From assembly GCA_964582415.1 (NCBI GenBank), contig CAZOSF010000023.1, forward strand, positions 1-31,915: 31,915 nucleotides of DNA. Direction: 5' to 3'. This DNA is from CAZOSF01 sp964582415. GTDB lineage: Bacteria; Bacteroidota; Bacteroidia; Flavobacteriales; Flavobacteriaceae. Below, piece after piece: positions 23,043 to 30,974 of the stretch. Position 1 is the first letter of the stretch, and the number at the start of each line of letters is the position of its first letter. A program made the position numbers and the translations under genes. The notes below the pieces were generated by a model. It did not search any database, was not told where the DNA came from, and saw only the letters and a program-made list of their open reading frames with translations.

Positions 23043-24566
23043 TTAATTCAATTGAGCTTCTGAAAATTCAATGCCTTCCAAAAGACGCTTTCTTTTTGGG
23101 GCTCTTTCCAGATTTAAGACATATTGTTCCTTCGCTTCTTCAAAACGTCCCTGCTTCGCCAACCAGTCGGCATAGAACTCACGTGTGGGCTTTTGAATAA
23201 ATGGGGGGCCATAGCTGTAGCTTACGCCATTTTCCCCTTCAATGCTAGAAAGAAAATAGGCCTCCGCTTCTTTAGGATTTCCTGCCAAATCGGCTCGGAG
23301 TGCTTGTAATTGCTCCCGTTGAATGAGCGAATACTGCAGGTCGGTTTTTGTAATATCTCCCCTTCCTACACTAGAACAAAGTTTTGCACTGCCGTTGGTT
23401 ACTAAAAAGCTTCCACGGTCGTAATCCTGTTCCAGTACCTTGATGATGCTATCCAATGATTTTGCGTCGCCTATATCGTAGGCCTTCATGCCTTCTAAAA
23501 AATGGTATTGTCCTCGGATGGCCACATTCAAATCGGAAACATCCACCTCAATATCTGCGATGGGATGCTTCCAGTCCCCGGTTTCGGCCAGATAGGTCCC
23601 TTTTAAGAAAACCATATGAACCCTTGCCCTAATGGAGGGTGTTTCTGAGACATATTTTTGCATGTCCCACACCATTTTTTCGGCTTCCTCAACCTGTCCT
23701 TGTTGCAGATAGCCGTATTCCAACCAATGATAGGCATGATAGCCGCGGGCATCATTCCCCAACTCCTTTTCCTTCATTCGCATCAAACTGGCTTCATAGG
23801 AATCGATATTGGAGGCCACCACTTCGTCCCACATGCCCATGGCCACAAAAATATGGGAAGGCATGTGCAAAGCATGACTGGCATCCGGTGCTACCTGTGA
23901 ATAGGCATGGGCGGCATCCAGTGCTAAGGTTGCATGATTGGGATCGTCATATGAGTGTATTAGGTAGTGTAGGGCTCCCGGATGGTTGGGGTTTTCCTTT
24001 AAAATTCCTTGGGCAATGACAGCACCTTTGCCATAGATTTCCTCGTCCCTTCCCTCTGGAACGGATCCAAGAAGGGATAGGGCATAGAAGGCAGCAACTT
24101 CATGTGATTCTGGGTATTTTTGAAAGAGGGATTCCATAAAACCAGCATAATTTTTGTCTCTCTCATTTTTTTCGGTTTTAGGGGCGTAGAGAATTTTAAC
24201 GCCCTTTATAAAATCTTGTTCCAATTCACTGGAAAAGTTTTCATAAGAAAAACCCTCCAACTTTGCCAAAGCAGCAGTAGCCTCCTCATAATCTTGTTCG
24301 GACCATAAGCTATGGTTGTAGGTCATGGCTTCCCCCCAATACGCCATAGGCATGTTGGAGTCGAGTTCTTGAGCTTTTAGAAATGCCTCTCGGGCGTCAT
24401 CATATTCAAACGAATGAAGTAATAACAAACCCTCCTCAAAATGAGGAATGGCCGCTTTCTTTCCACTGATTTCCAAATTGACCACCCCCAATTGGTGTTT
24501 AGGGGCGCCATTTTGTTTACATCCGAAGATCGATAAGGTTAAAAGTAGGAAAGAGATGCGTTTCAT
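23043..24566 (-). CDS. TPR-repeat lipoprotein with a histidine-rich core
   Basis: 507 residues. Lipoprotein leader MKRISFLLLTLSIFGC with Cys16. Tetratricopeptide-like helical hairpins span most of the protein (for example HSFEYDDAREAFLKAQELD near residue 51 and KQGRFEEAKEQYVLNLERAP at the C-terminus). The centre is unusual: about ten histidines in residues 195-280, in blocks GALHYLIHSYDDPNHA, ASHALHMPSHIF and YHAYHWLEYGYLQ, with H85 in YNHSLW. The same blocks recur, from memory, in a widespread uncharacterised TPR family, so they are probably functional and could bind metal. It is downstream of DUF6090 (42-nt gap) in the minus-strand cluster. Confidence 0.82.
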   Translation of the reverse strand: MKRISFLLLTLSIFGCKQNGAPKHQLGVVNLEISGKKAAIPHFEEGLLLLHSFEYDDAREAFLKAQELDSNMPMAYWGEAMTYNHSLWSEQDYEEATAALAKLEGFSYENFSSELEQDFIKGVKILYAPKTEKNERDKNYAGFMESLFQKYPESHEVAAFYALSLLGSVPEGRDEEIYGKGAVIAQGILKENPNHPGALHYLIHSYDDPNHATLALDAAHAYSQVAPDASHALHMPSHIFVAMGMWDEVVASNIDSYEASLMRMKEKELGNDARGYHAYHWLEYGYLQQGQVEEAEKMVWDMQKYVSETPSIRARVHMVFLKGTYLAETGDWKHPIADIEVDVSDLNVAIRGQYHFLEGMKAYDIGDAKSLDSIIKVLEQDYDRGSFLVTNGSAKLCSSVGRGDITKTDLQYSLIQREQLQALRADLAGNPKEAEAYFLSSIEGENGVSYSYGPPFIQKPTREFYADWLAKQGRFEEAKEQYVLNLERAPKRKRLLEGIEFSEAQLN

Positions 24567-24608
24567 GTAGTTGGATATTTTGGTTGTAATTCATTAAATA
24601 TAAGCAAT

Positions 24609-25691
24609 TTAGTTGGAGAGCTTTTCGAAAGAATACGTAAAATCGGTAAGGTTTAGGGTGATGTGGTAGGAGCCTTCCGCTTCAATGGGGATATCGGCTC
24701 CATCTTTAATGGCTTCCGACTGCAAGACATTGGGGACATCATAAAACGGAGCCCCCCAGTTTTGTGTCCAGCTGTCGTTACATCGAAATTTGACCCTTCC
24801 CTTTTTTAAGTGTAGAGTCGTCTCCCAAATACTTTTCTCAGGTTGGGTTTCAATCATAGGGGTGGAATGCGCCCCTACATTGTCGAATCCATCTAAGGAA
24901 GTACCAATGATACCCACGTTTTGAAATAAAATCCGCACGTCCGGATAGTGATTTTTAATTTTGGCCATTAGCGACTTTACTTCCGATTGTAAGGAGAATA
25001 GCCCCTGGGCTTTGTAAATCATGATGGTTCTGTAGGCAAATAGGGAGGCTCGAAATCGATATTCTCGAATAATCTGTTCAAAATGCTGTAGTTGTTCTTC
25101 CGAATAGAAATTGTTGTCGAAGATATCAAAGCCTTCATTTACTTTTTTCTCGTTTACCATAGGGTATGGTATTCCTTGGTCGACCACATATTTCATCAAT
25201 GCACCACTTTTGAAGGTGGAGTTCTCCTTCCAAGTATTTTCGGAGGCTTTTAAGTATCCCAAGACTTGCATTGCAATAGAGGACTGCCCTTCTTTTTTAA
25301 ACTGATTGTTGAAATAGCTGGCGTAAAATTCCACATCGGTACTAAATGCATTGGTCTCCCCATTGTATGAATTGAATATGGCATGTATTTTATTCACCGT
25401 TGGAATGGTATCACTTTCCGAAAGTATAAAATCACAGTTTTGAATACTAAACCTTGCAAAATCCATGGTTCGATCTATGTTGCTCAGATCATCCTTTAGG
25501 GCTGTATATATTTTGTTCATGATATCCTTGAACCGTGCGTCTTGTTTTCGATTTTCATTCCAATTCTGTATCTGAAGGGCTATCAGGATACCGAAAATGA
25601 TCAAGGCGATTTCCCCAATCGCATAACGAGTATATTTCGCCGCTTTATTTTCGGCCGCCAATTCTTTTCTCACTTTTCTGAAAATATTCAT
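24609..25691 (-). CDS. DUF6090 membrane protein with SusE/SusF-like C-terminal module
   Basis: 360 residues. The N-terminus is classic DUF6090: positively charged FRKVRKELAAENKAAKYTR, then one membrane span (YAIGEIALIIFGILIALQI, about 23-41) and QNWNENRKQ. A helical periplasmic domain follows to about residue 255. Residues ~258-360 look like the glycan-binding domain repeated in SusE/SusF lipoproteins: VGIIGTSLDGFDN, WETTLHLKKGRVKFRCNDSW, TQNWG and GSYHITLNLTDFTYSFE match that pattern block by block. The module would sit in the periplasm on an inner-membrane anchor. It lies 12 nt after the MBOAT gene in a probable operon, which fits recognition of a glycan. Family call is firm, module call is inference. 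Confidence 0.82.
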   Translation of the reverse strand: MNIFRKVRKELAAENKAAKYTRYAIGEIALIIFGILIALQIQNWNENRKQDARFKDIMNKIYTALKDDLSNIDRTMDFARFSIQNCDFILSESDTIPTVNKIHAIFNSYNGETNAFSTDVEFYASYFNNQFKKEGQSSIAMQVLGYLKASENTWKENSTFKSGALMKYVVDQGIPYPMVNEKKVNEGFDIFDNNFYSEEQLQHFEQIIREYRFRASLFAYRTIMIYKAQGLFSLQSEVKSLMAKIKNHYPDVRILFQNVGIIGTSLDGFDNVGAHSTPMIETQPEKSIWETTLHLKKGRVKFRCNDSWTQNWGAPFYDVPNVLQSEAIKDGADIPIEAEGSYHITLNLTDFTYSFEKLSN

Positions 25692-25703
25692 GAAGCCTCG
25701 CTT

Positions 25704-27119
25704 TTAAAATTGGAAATAAATGAACTGTTCTCCGTTTCCTTGGGAAATGATGATACCGAAAGCCAACAATGCCCAAAACAATCCAAAGACCCACGTATTG
25801 GTTTTGGAAAATACCGCTTTCATGGAGGTGTTGCGCATGAGATAGTGGCAGATAAACAGGCCTCCTACCACTACCATTACCTTCAAAATATCGAAGCTAT
25901 TTAGAATTTTTTCTCCTTCTGGGTTCATAAAAAACATAGACATAATCATGTTCTTAGCAGTGCTGAATTCCCTTGCTCGAAAGAAGACCCAAGTAATGTT
26001 CACACAGGTGTAGGTGAGCAAAGCGAAGAGGATACTGTTCCATGCATTCAATTTCAATTTTATAGAACCTCGAAGCATGCGTTCCACTACCAAGTAGATA
26101 CCGTGCAAAGCACCCCAGACTACAAAAGTCCATGCCGCCCCATGCCATAAGCCACCCAGAAGCATGGTAAGCATCAAAGCGATGTACATTCTTAAAATTC
26201 CGTGACGATTTCCCCCGAGAGGAATGTAAAGATAGTCCCGCAGCCAACTGGAAAGGGAGATATGCCAGCGTCGCCATAAATCTGAAAAACCGATGGAACC
26301 ATAAGGATATTTGAAGTTATCTGGTAGAATGATGCCCAACATGAGTGATATCCCTATTGCACAGGTACTATACCCTGCAAAATCGAAAAAGATTTGCCCG
26401 GAAAAGGCCAAAGTGCCCGACCATGCATCCAAAACATTCAAGGCCTCCTTATTCTTAAAGACGCTGTCGGCAGTACTCGAAAGCAAGGTGTCTGCCAATA
26501 CTACTTTTTGAAAAAGACCGATGGTAAGCAGAAAGAGTCCCCACAAAAATTGTTCAATGGTGGCCCGCTTTTCATGATAGAATTGTGTTATCAGGTCTTG
26601 TGCTCTTACTATCGGGCCAGCAACTAGCTGTGGAAAGAAGGTCACATATAAAGCGAAATCCAAAAAGGTTCGGGCCCGTTCCGTGCGTTTCAAGTACATA
26701 TCGATAGTATATGACATGGTCTGGAAAGTGTAAAAGGAAATCCCCATCGGTAAAATGATGTCCATGGGTTGCGCCTCATATTTTAGGCCAAGACTTTGCA
26801 GGACCATGGTAAAGTTTTCCAAAAGAAAATTCCCGTATTTGAAGAAACTTAGGAAACCTAAGTTTACAACCATACTGGCTAGCAACCAAAGCTTTCGGCG
26901 CTTTGGATTTTCTTCCACGGCCAGTTTTTTACCTGCTTGCCAATCGACTACCGTCGAGATCCAGAGTAAGACTACCAACGGCGGATTCCAGAGTCCGTAA
27001 AAGACGTAACTGGCAAATAAAAGCATCCGTTTCTTATTGGTCCAATTCAAAAACCGACTGTAGTAGAGGAGAAGGACAACTATCAGAAAAACGACAAAGC
27101 TGAGGGAGTTAAAAAGCAT
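25704..27119 (-). CDS. MBOAT family O-acyltransferase (AlgI-like)
   Basis: 471-residue polytopic inner-membrane enzyme that exports acyl groups, usually acetyl, onto an extracytoplasmic polymer (AlgI, DltB and PatA relatives). Conserved MBOAT features: PMGISFYTFQTMSYTIDMY (about 124-142), FFPQLVAGPIVRAQD (161-175), FFDFAGYSTCAIGISLMLG, RRWHISLSSWLRDYLYIPLGG (His286) and LGGLWHGAAWTF with the expected catalytic His326. It starts 5 nt after the SGNH-like protein stop, the partner needed to transfer the acyl group in the periplasm. No alginate, cellulose or teichoic-acid genes are nearby, so the acceptor is unknown. Confidence 0.92.
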   Translation of the reverse strand: MLFNSLSFVVFLIVVLLLYYSRFLNWTNKKRMLLFASYVFYGLWNPPLVVLLWISTVVDWQAGKKLAVEENPKRRKLWLLASMVVNLGFLSFFKYGNFLLENFTMVLQSLGLKYEAQPMDIILPMGISFYTFQTMSYTIDMYLKRTERARTFLDFALYVTFFPQLVAGPIVRAQDLITQFYHEKRATIEQFLWGLFLLTIGLFQKVVLADTLLSSTADSVFKNKEALNVLDAWSGTLAFSGQIFFDFAGYSTCAIGISLMLGIILPDNFKYPYGSIGFSDLWRRWHISLSSWLRDYLYIPLGGNRHGILRMYIALMLTMLLGGLWHGAAWTFVVWGALHGIYLVVERMLRGSIKLKLNAWNSILFALLTYTCVNITWVFFRAREFSTAKNMIMSMFFMNPEGEKILNSFDILKVMVVVGGLFICHYLMRNTSMKAVFSKTNTWVFGLFWALLAFGIIISQGNGEQFIYFQF

Positions 27120-27124
27120 AGGGG

Positions 27125-28198
27125 TCAGTTTTGTGTTTTAGGTAAATGTCCATCCTGTTTTAGGATCTTGATGAGTTCTTCGGTAAAATAGTCGGCATCA
27201 TCCTTGGCCAAATGCGACAGTTCAGGAAGGTTGAGATCCCTAAGTTGGGGATAGTCTTCGAAATGATAGGCAGGGAATTGGGTTTTCTGCACCAAGGAAT
27301 CCCAGAACATTTCGCGAGGGAAATCTCTTTTTTCAAGTTCTCGGTATTGCCCTGCTGAAGGACAACGTACCAAAATGATTTTTCCTCCTGCTTCCACATA
27401 GGCATTGGAATATTTCAAGAAATAGGCCATTGTTTTTTTACGACAACTCCGAAGATCATCCTCAAGTTTTTTGTACTTTTCCGCATCGTCCTTTTCTTTT
27501 TCCCATTCGTCCAATCCCCAAGCTTTTATTACCGAGTTCGCCAAGGTGGTATCCTGTTCTGTTTCCTGTGACATTTCCACGTTTCTATCGAAAGCGGTAT
27601 TCTCGAATCGATAAAACGGAGGAGGTAAAGGGCCACCGCGATCTCCAAAACGAAGCTGTTTCAGCAGTGTTTTAAGGTCGACATCGTCATCCCAAGCTTC
27701 CATGCCATCCCGATAAAAAGCTAAGTGAGTCTGTAGGGGTTTGGATAATTGATGGTTGATTCGTTGAGCAGGAGTTCGTTCATAGTAATAATCTATAGCC
27801 GATTGTGCACGATTCCATAAGAACCCTTGGGGATTTTCGGCCCAAAAGAAAATATCTGGGGTAACCCCAACGATAATGGTGCCACGAAACGCACTCGCCT
27901 CCAAGAGATTTTTGATTTGCGGTAAGGGAGTGGAACCTTGTATTCCCAACATTACAGGTTCGGTATTCGTATTGGCACGCCAAACTGGTTTTTGAATATC
28001 GAAAAGAATTCGGGAAGACCCCACAAAAACGACTTGTTCGGAAGAAGGATCATCCAGCTTACTGCGCTCTATGGCCCAAAGATCCTTATTGTCATCTACA
28101 TTGGGGATTCTCCCCGCGGATCGCCAATAATATTCCCAAGCAAAGGTGAAGACGAGGCTTAGAACAAACGCAAAGAAAGCTGCCTGTTTTAATTTCAT
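27125..28198 (-). CDS. SGNH-like membrane-anchored protein, partner of MBOAT
   Basis: 357 residues with a single N-terminal membrane anchor (AAFFAFVLSLVFTFAWEYYW) and a periplasmic domain. EQVVFVGSSRILFDIQ places Ser61/Ser62 in the position of the SGNH/GDSL nucleophile, GIQGSTPLPQIKNLLE resembles the second block, and LNLPELSHLAKDDADYF gives a C-terminal His329. The usual DxxH dyad would here be ExxH (Glu326-His329). This layout resembles AlgJ/AlgX, DltD and other MBOAT partners that transfer acyl groups to glycans. It is first in the operon, behind a strong promoter at 28246-28273. The SGNH assignment is by motif only; the residues are plausible, not proven. Confidence 0.75.
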   Translation of the reverse strand: MKLKQAAFFAFVLSLVFTFAWEYYWRSAGRIPNVDDNKDLWAIERSKLDDPSSEQVVFVGSSRILFDIQKPVWRANTNTEPVMLGIQGSTPLPQIKNLLEASAFRGTIIVGVTPDIFFWAENPQGFLWNRAQSAIDYYYERTPAQRINHQLSKPLQTHLAFYRDGMEAWDDDVDLKTLLKQLRFGDRGGPLPPPFYRFENTAFDRNVEMSQETEQDTTLANSVIKAWGLDEWEKEKDDAEKYKKLEDDLRSCRKKTMAYFLKYSNAYVEAGGKIILVRCPSAGQYRELEKRDFPREMFWDSLVQKTQFPAYHFEDYPQLRDLNLPELSHLAKDDADYFTEELIKILKQDGHLPKTQN

Positions 28199-28245
28199 AT
28201 GTAAGCGCTCATACCTACGATGCTATTTCAATAAGTTGCTGAAAA

Positions 28246-28273
28246 CAAAAGTAATAGATAGATGATGCTACAA
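28246..28273 (-). promoter_or_regulatory. Promoter of the SGNH-MBOAT-DUF6090 operon
   Basis: The minus strand reads TTG (28271-28273), a 17-nt spacer and TACTTTTG (28246-28253), a full Bacteroidota -33/-7 match. Transcription would begin near 28239, giving a leader of about 40 nt before the ATG at 28198. Confidence 0.7.
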
Positions 28274-28420
28274 TCTAATACCTTCATCATGAGGTACGGT
28301 TGGTTTAGTTAGTTCCTCTAAATATAAGAAAATTAAGCACTTACATCCTTTTATGTAGATGCAATTTCGATGAGATCAAATAAAATAATGGCTAAAAAAC
28401 ACATAATCAGTTATTTATCA

Positions 28421-28428
28421 TACCTTTA
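28421..28428 (+). promoter_or_regulatory. Possible -7 box of the 28454 lipoprotein gene
   Basis: TACCTTTA differs from TAnnTTTG at the last base and lies 25 nt before the ATG. No TTG is found at standard spacing, so the call is weak. The rest of 28199-28453 is AT-rich and shows no further feature apart from the divergent promoter at 28246-28273. Confidence 0.35.
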
Positions 28429-28453
28429 ATACAATCAACCAATCAATAATCTT

Positions 28454-28981
28454 ATGAGAAAATTTCTAATCAGCGCATCCCTACTATTGATACTTGTAGG
28501 CTGCAAAAGCGAATCCGAGAATCCGGAGGCTGCTGCCATGGCTGTTGCTGAAGCAGCTTTCGCGACCAATTCACAAACCGTATTGGCTAACTTAACAGGC
28601 TGGCAGAATGAAAATTTGGACTACTCTATGTATGCCGACGATTTTGTGATGTTGGATACGGGCTTTGGAGCTAAAAAAGACAGCATTAGCAAATCCGAAA
28701 TGATGGCTATGGACCAACAGATGTGGCAGTATTTCGATTTTAAATTATTGAATGAACCTCAGCTTTTGCCAGGGGTGAATTCTGATACTAAAAAGATGGA
28801 CGGATCGGTTCGACACTATTGTGCTTGGGAAGTAACCCGCACTGCAACAGATTCCACGGAGGCAAAATCGGGAACCATTTTGTTGTATGAATCCTTCGAT
28901 TTCAACGAAGAGGGTAAAATTCTCTATCAACAAGTATATGGTGACTTTACTGGTTTGATGAACTATCTGATGGGGATGTAA
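28454..28981 (+). CDS. Lipoprotein, possibly NTF2/SnoaL-like
   Basis: 175 residues with a clean lipoprotein leader (MRKFLISASLLLILVGC, Cys17). The mature part (YADDFVMLDTGFGAKKDSIS ... ILLYESFDFNEEGKI) reads like the small cone-shaped NTF2/SnoaL fold, where a 'YADDFV' strand and a closing 'FNEEGKI' strand are common; this is a weak assignment. It is a single-gene unit between the divergent MBOAT operon and the convergent TM2 gene, closed by a strong terminator at 28999-29030. Function unknown. Confidence 0.8.
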   Translation: MRKFLISASLLLILVGCKSESENPEAAAMAVAEAAFATNSQTVLANLTGWQNENLDYSMYADDFVMLDTGFGAKKDSISKSEMMAMDQQMWQYFDFKLLNEPQLLPGVNSDTKKMDGSVRHYCAWEVTRTATDSTEAKSGTILLYESFDFNEEGKILYQQVYGDFTGLMNYLMGM

Positions 28982-28998
28982 TCCGTTCGATACAGAAT

Positions 28999-29030
28999 AA
29001 AAGAGCCTCCCATGGGAGGCTCTTTTTATT
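28999..29030 (+). terminator. Intrinsic terminator after the 28454 lipoprotein gene
   Basis: Perfect 12-bp stem (AAAAGAGCCTCC at 28999-29010, complement at 29015-29026) with a CATG loop, followed by a T-rich tail (TTTTTATTTT). It begins 18 nt after the stop codon. The A-run on the left arm also gives it a U tail on the minus strand, but TM2 ends at 29065 and could use it as well. Confidence 0.9.
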
Positions 29031-29064
29031 TTCAAACGCAAGGATAATAATCCTTAAACTAGGA

Positions 29065-29442
29065 TTAAAACCAAGGTCGCTTGTTCAGTTGATACGTTTC
29101 ATAAAACTCGGTATCCGTTTTTGTTAAGTAAATGATGCCTTCCACTATGGTTACTACCCAAACTACCCAGCCAGCGGTACCTAAAGTCAGGATAGTTAGC
29201 CCAAGAGTTAAGATGATTAAAATCACGCCTTCTCGATTGTATCCCAAAATGAATTTGTGAATACCAAACCCTCCTAATAAGATGGCTAAGATACCTGCGA
29301 GCATCTTTTTGTTTTCGCTGCTTTGTGTGGTTTCATTCCAGCTTTCTCGAAATTCCTTTGCAGCTTTTTTTGCTTCTTCCTCTAATTTTTTGGCCGAATC
29401 ACGTAATTCGTCCTCAAAACTACCTTTGGGTTGATCGGACAT
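29065..29442 (-). CDS. TM2 domain-containing protein
   Basis: 125 residues. A charged helical N-terminus (DELRDSAKKLEEEAKKAAKE, likely amphipathic or coiled-coil) precedes a TM2 domain at about 45-107: KKMLAGILAILLGGFGIHKF, then a hairpin of two membrane spans and GWVVWVVTIVEGIIYL. TM2 proteins are small membrane proteins of unknown function in bacteria. It is 59 nt downstream of the VOC gene and may have its own promoter (weak TACTTTTA at 29467-29474). Confidence 0.88.
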   Translation of the reverse strand: MSDQPKGSFEDELRDSAKKLEEEAKKAAKEFRESWNETTQSSENKKMLAGILAILLGGFGIHKFILGYNREGVILIILTLGLTILTLGTAGWVVWVVTIVEGIIYLTKTDTEFYETYQLNKRPWF

Positions 29443-29501
29443 GCGTAATGATGTTGTGATTTCCTTTAAAAGTATGAATTAATCACCTAATAGAGAAGTG
29501 T

Positions 29502-29906
29502 TTAAGCCTGTTTTTCGTTTTCTTTGAAAACAGCATCTTTTGGCTCCCAAAGCTCAATTTTGTTGCCGTCATTGTCCATAATCCATCCAAATTTACCATA
29601 ATCATAGGTTTCCATTTCACCCACGACAGTTACCCCCTCTTCCTTTAAAACTTTGAGCAGTTCTTCAAGATTTTCCACCCTATAGTTGAACATAAATTCT
29701 TTTGGTGAGGGAGCAAAATAATTGGTGTCTTGAGGAAAGGGGCTCCATTGCGTGCTTGCCTCCTCACCGTTTTTGTCTTTCCACCAGAAGGTACATCCCC
29801 ATTGATCGGTATTCAATCCTAAATGTTTTCGATACCATTCTTTGGAAGCGTCGGGATTGGATGATTTAAAGAACAATCCGCCAATGCCTGTTACTCTTTT
29901 TTTCAT
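29502..29906 (-). CDS. VOC family protein (glyoxalase/dioxygenase superfamily)
   Basis: 134-residue vicinal-oxygen-chelate protein. IGGLFFKSSNPDASKEWYRKHLGL at the N-terminus and FGWIMDNDGNKIELWEP at the C-terminus are the standard paired beta-alpha-beta ends; the terminal Glu in IELWEP is a usual metal ligand. The first-strand metal position has Phe/Lys rather than His, so activity is uncertain. Such proteins range from glyoxalase I to antibiotic-binding proteins; no substrate can be read. The start is 3 nt after the DUF1801 stop, so the two are co-transcribed. Confidence 0.88.
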   Translation of the reverse strand: MKKRVTGIGGLFFKSSNPDASKEWYRKHLGLNTDQWGCTFWWKDKNGEEASTQWSPFPQDTNYFAPSPKEFMFNYRVENLEELLKVLKEEGVTVVGEMETYDYGKFGWIMDNDGNKIELWEPKDAVFKENEKQA

Positions 29907-29909
29907 AAT

Positions 29910-30368
29910 TTACTTTTTTTTGAAGGCTGCTTCATATTGGTTGATCCATTCCTCTGGGGTCATTTTTGAGCTGAGCTGTGCAATTAAATCGAATGGGATA
30001 TCGTCCATCTTTTTAAAACGCACACAGCTTTTCCCCATGTCCAATTTGGTTTTACAGTGTTTAGGATATTCCGCCACGAACCAATCCAATAGCTCTTTTT
30101 TTGCATATATGCCCATATGGTACAAAGCAATAAAGTTCTTCTGGGAGGCAATACTCAAAAACGGTAGCGGTTGTTTTGGATCACAGTGGTATCCATTCGG
30201 ATAAAGGGAATGGGGAACGACATATCCAATCATTCCATAGGAGATGCCTTCTTCAAATCCATCGGGCAGATGATCTAAGATGGTTTGTCTCAATCGAGCT
30301 ACTACCGCTTTTCTTTCTTCAGGGATCTGATCTAAATAGGCTTCCGGTGAGGATGCTTTGTATTGCAT
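29910..30368 (-). CDS. DUF1801 (YdhG-like) protein
   Basis: 152-residue cytoplasmic protein of the DUF1801/YdhG family with a frataxin-like alpha/beta fold. The N-terminal AYLDQIPEERKAVVARLRQTI, the central EEGISYGMIGYVVP, ASQKNFIALYHMGIY and the C-terminal KSCVRFKKMDDIPFDLIAQL are the typical blocks. Function is not established. It is part of the tight DUF4199-DUF1801-VOC run, with 3-nt gaps on both sides. Confidence 0.88.
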   Translation of the reverse strand: MQYKASSPEAYLDQIPEERKAVVARLRQTILDHLPDGFEEGISYGMIGYVVPHSLYPNGYHCDPKQPLPFLSIASQKNFIALYHMGIYAKKELLDWFVAEYPKHCKTKLDMGKSCVRFKKMDDIPFDLIAQLSSKMTPEEWINQYEAAFKKK

Positions 30369-30371
30369 GAT

Positions 30372-30881
30372 TTATTTTTTTCGTTGTAACAAAAGTGCGC
30401 TGATCAAGGAAATAACAATCCCAATAAGTACCACCGTAGTAAACATTATGAACGCCATGAAACCAGAGCTTCCATAGGCTTCCATTTGCTGTTGCAATAA
30501 CGCTTTTTGAGTTTCAAATTCTTCTGGGGAAAGGGTTTTTTCCATTTCAGCCAATTGGTGACTCATATATTCCTGAAGGAAATCCGGATTGATTACTGTG
30601 GTGAATAGGTAATCGATGATCCCGAAGCCGATTCCCGCAAAAACAGCAATGAGCAATCCTACAAGAAAGGCTTTCCCAAAGGAAACCGAGCCTCCGTTTT
30701 CAGAATCCCGAAAGTGTTTTATTCCAGGATAAATAAATAAAAGGGAAAGCACCATGCTTAAATAGCCAAGGACCTCTTGGGTGCCGTAATCCATATCCCC
30801 AAAAAAATAAAGGGCGATAAAAAACAAAAGCATGGCCGTTATAAACGCATAACCGCCATATCGTAAAAGGGTTGATTTCAT
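30372..30881 (-). CDS. DUF4199 membrane protein
   Basis: 169-residue inner-membrane protein with four predicted spans (about 8-28, 37-57, 69-95 and 144-166) and a polar loop of about 45 residues (NPDFLQEYMSHQLAEMEKTL onward) between spans 3 and 4. The SENGGSVSFGKAFLVGLLIA segment before span 3 is typical of DUF4199, a Bacteroidota family of unknown function. It is the first gene after the LuxR-type regulator, separated by 93 nt that contain a perfect inverted repeat, so it may head its own transcription unit and be a target of that regulator. Confidence 0.85.
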   Translation of the reverse strand: MKSTLLRYGGYAFITAMLLFFIALYFFGDMDYGTQEVLGYLSMVLSLLFIYPGIKHFRDSENGGSVSFGKAFLVGLLIAVFAGIGFGIIDYLFTTVINPDFLQEYMSHQLAEMEKTLSPEEFETQKALLQQQMEAYGSSGFMAFIMFTTVVLIGIVISLISALLLQRKK

Positions 30882-30930
30882 ATCTAAAAATTTTGTACCA
30901 AAGTAGGAAGGCTAGGTTGTTTTGGGCTCA

Positions 30931-30966
30931 TACGAAAGTACTAAATCAAACAATACTACTTTCGTA
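30931..30966. repeat. 10-bp perfect inverted repeat between regulator and DUF4199
   Basis: TACGAAAGTA (30931-30940) and TACTTTCGTA (30957-30966) are exact inverted copies with a 16-nt centre. The repeat lies 8 nt beyond the regulator stop and 49 nt upstream of DUF4199. The long loop and the lack of a T-run make it a poor terminator; a binding site for a dimeric regulator is the better guess. Confidence 0.6.
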
Positions 30967-30974
30967 GGAGGAAT

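Noticed and set aside
23639..24019. 126-codon plus-strand frame rich in His, Pro and Arg
   Set aside because: Mirror of the His-rich TPR gene on the other strand; composition explained by that coding sequence.
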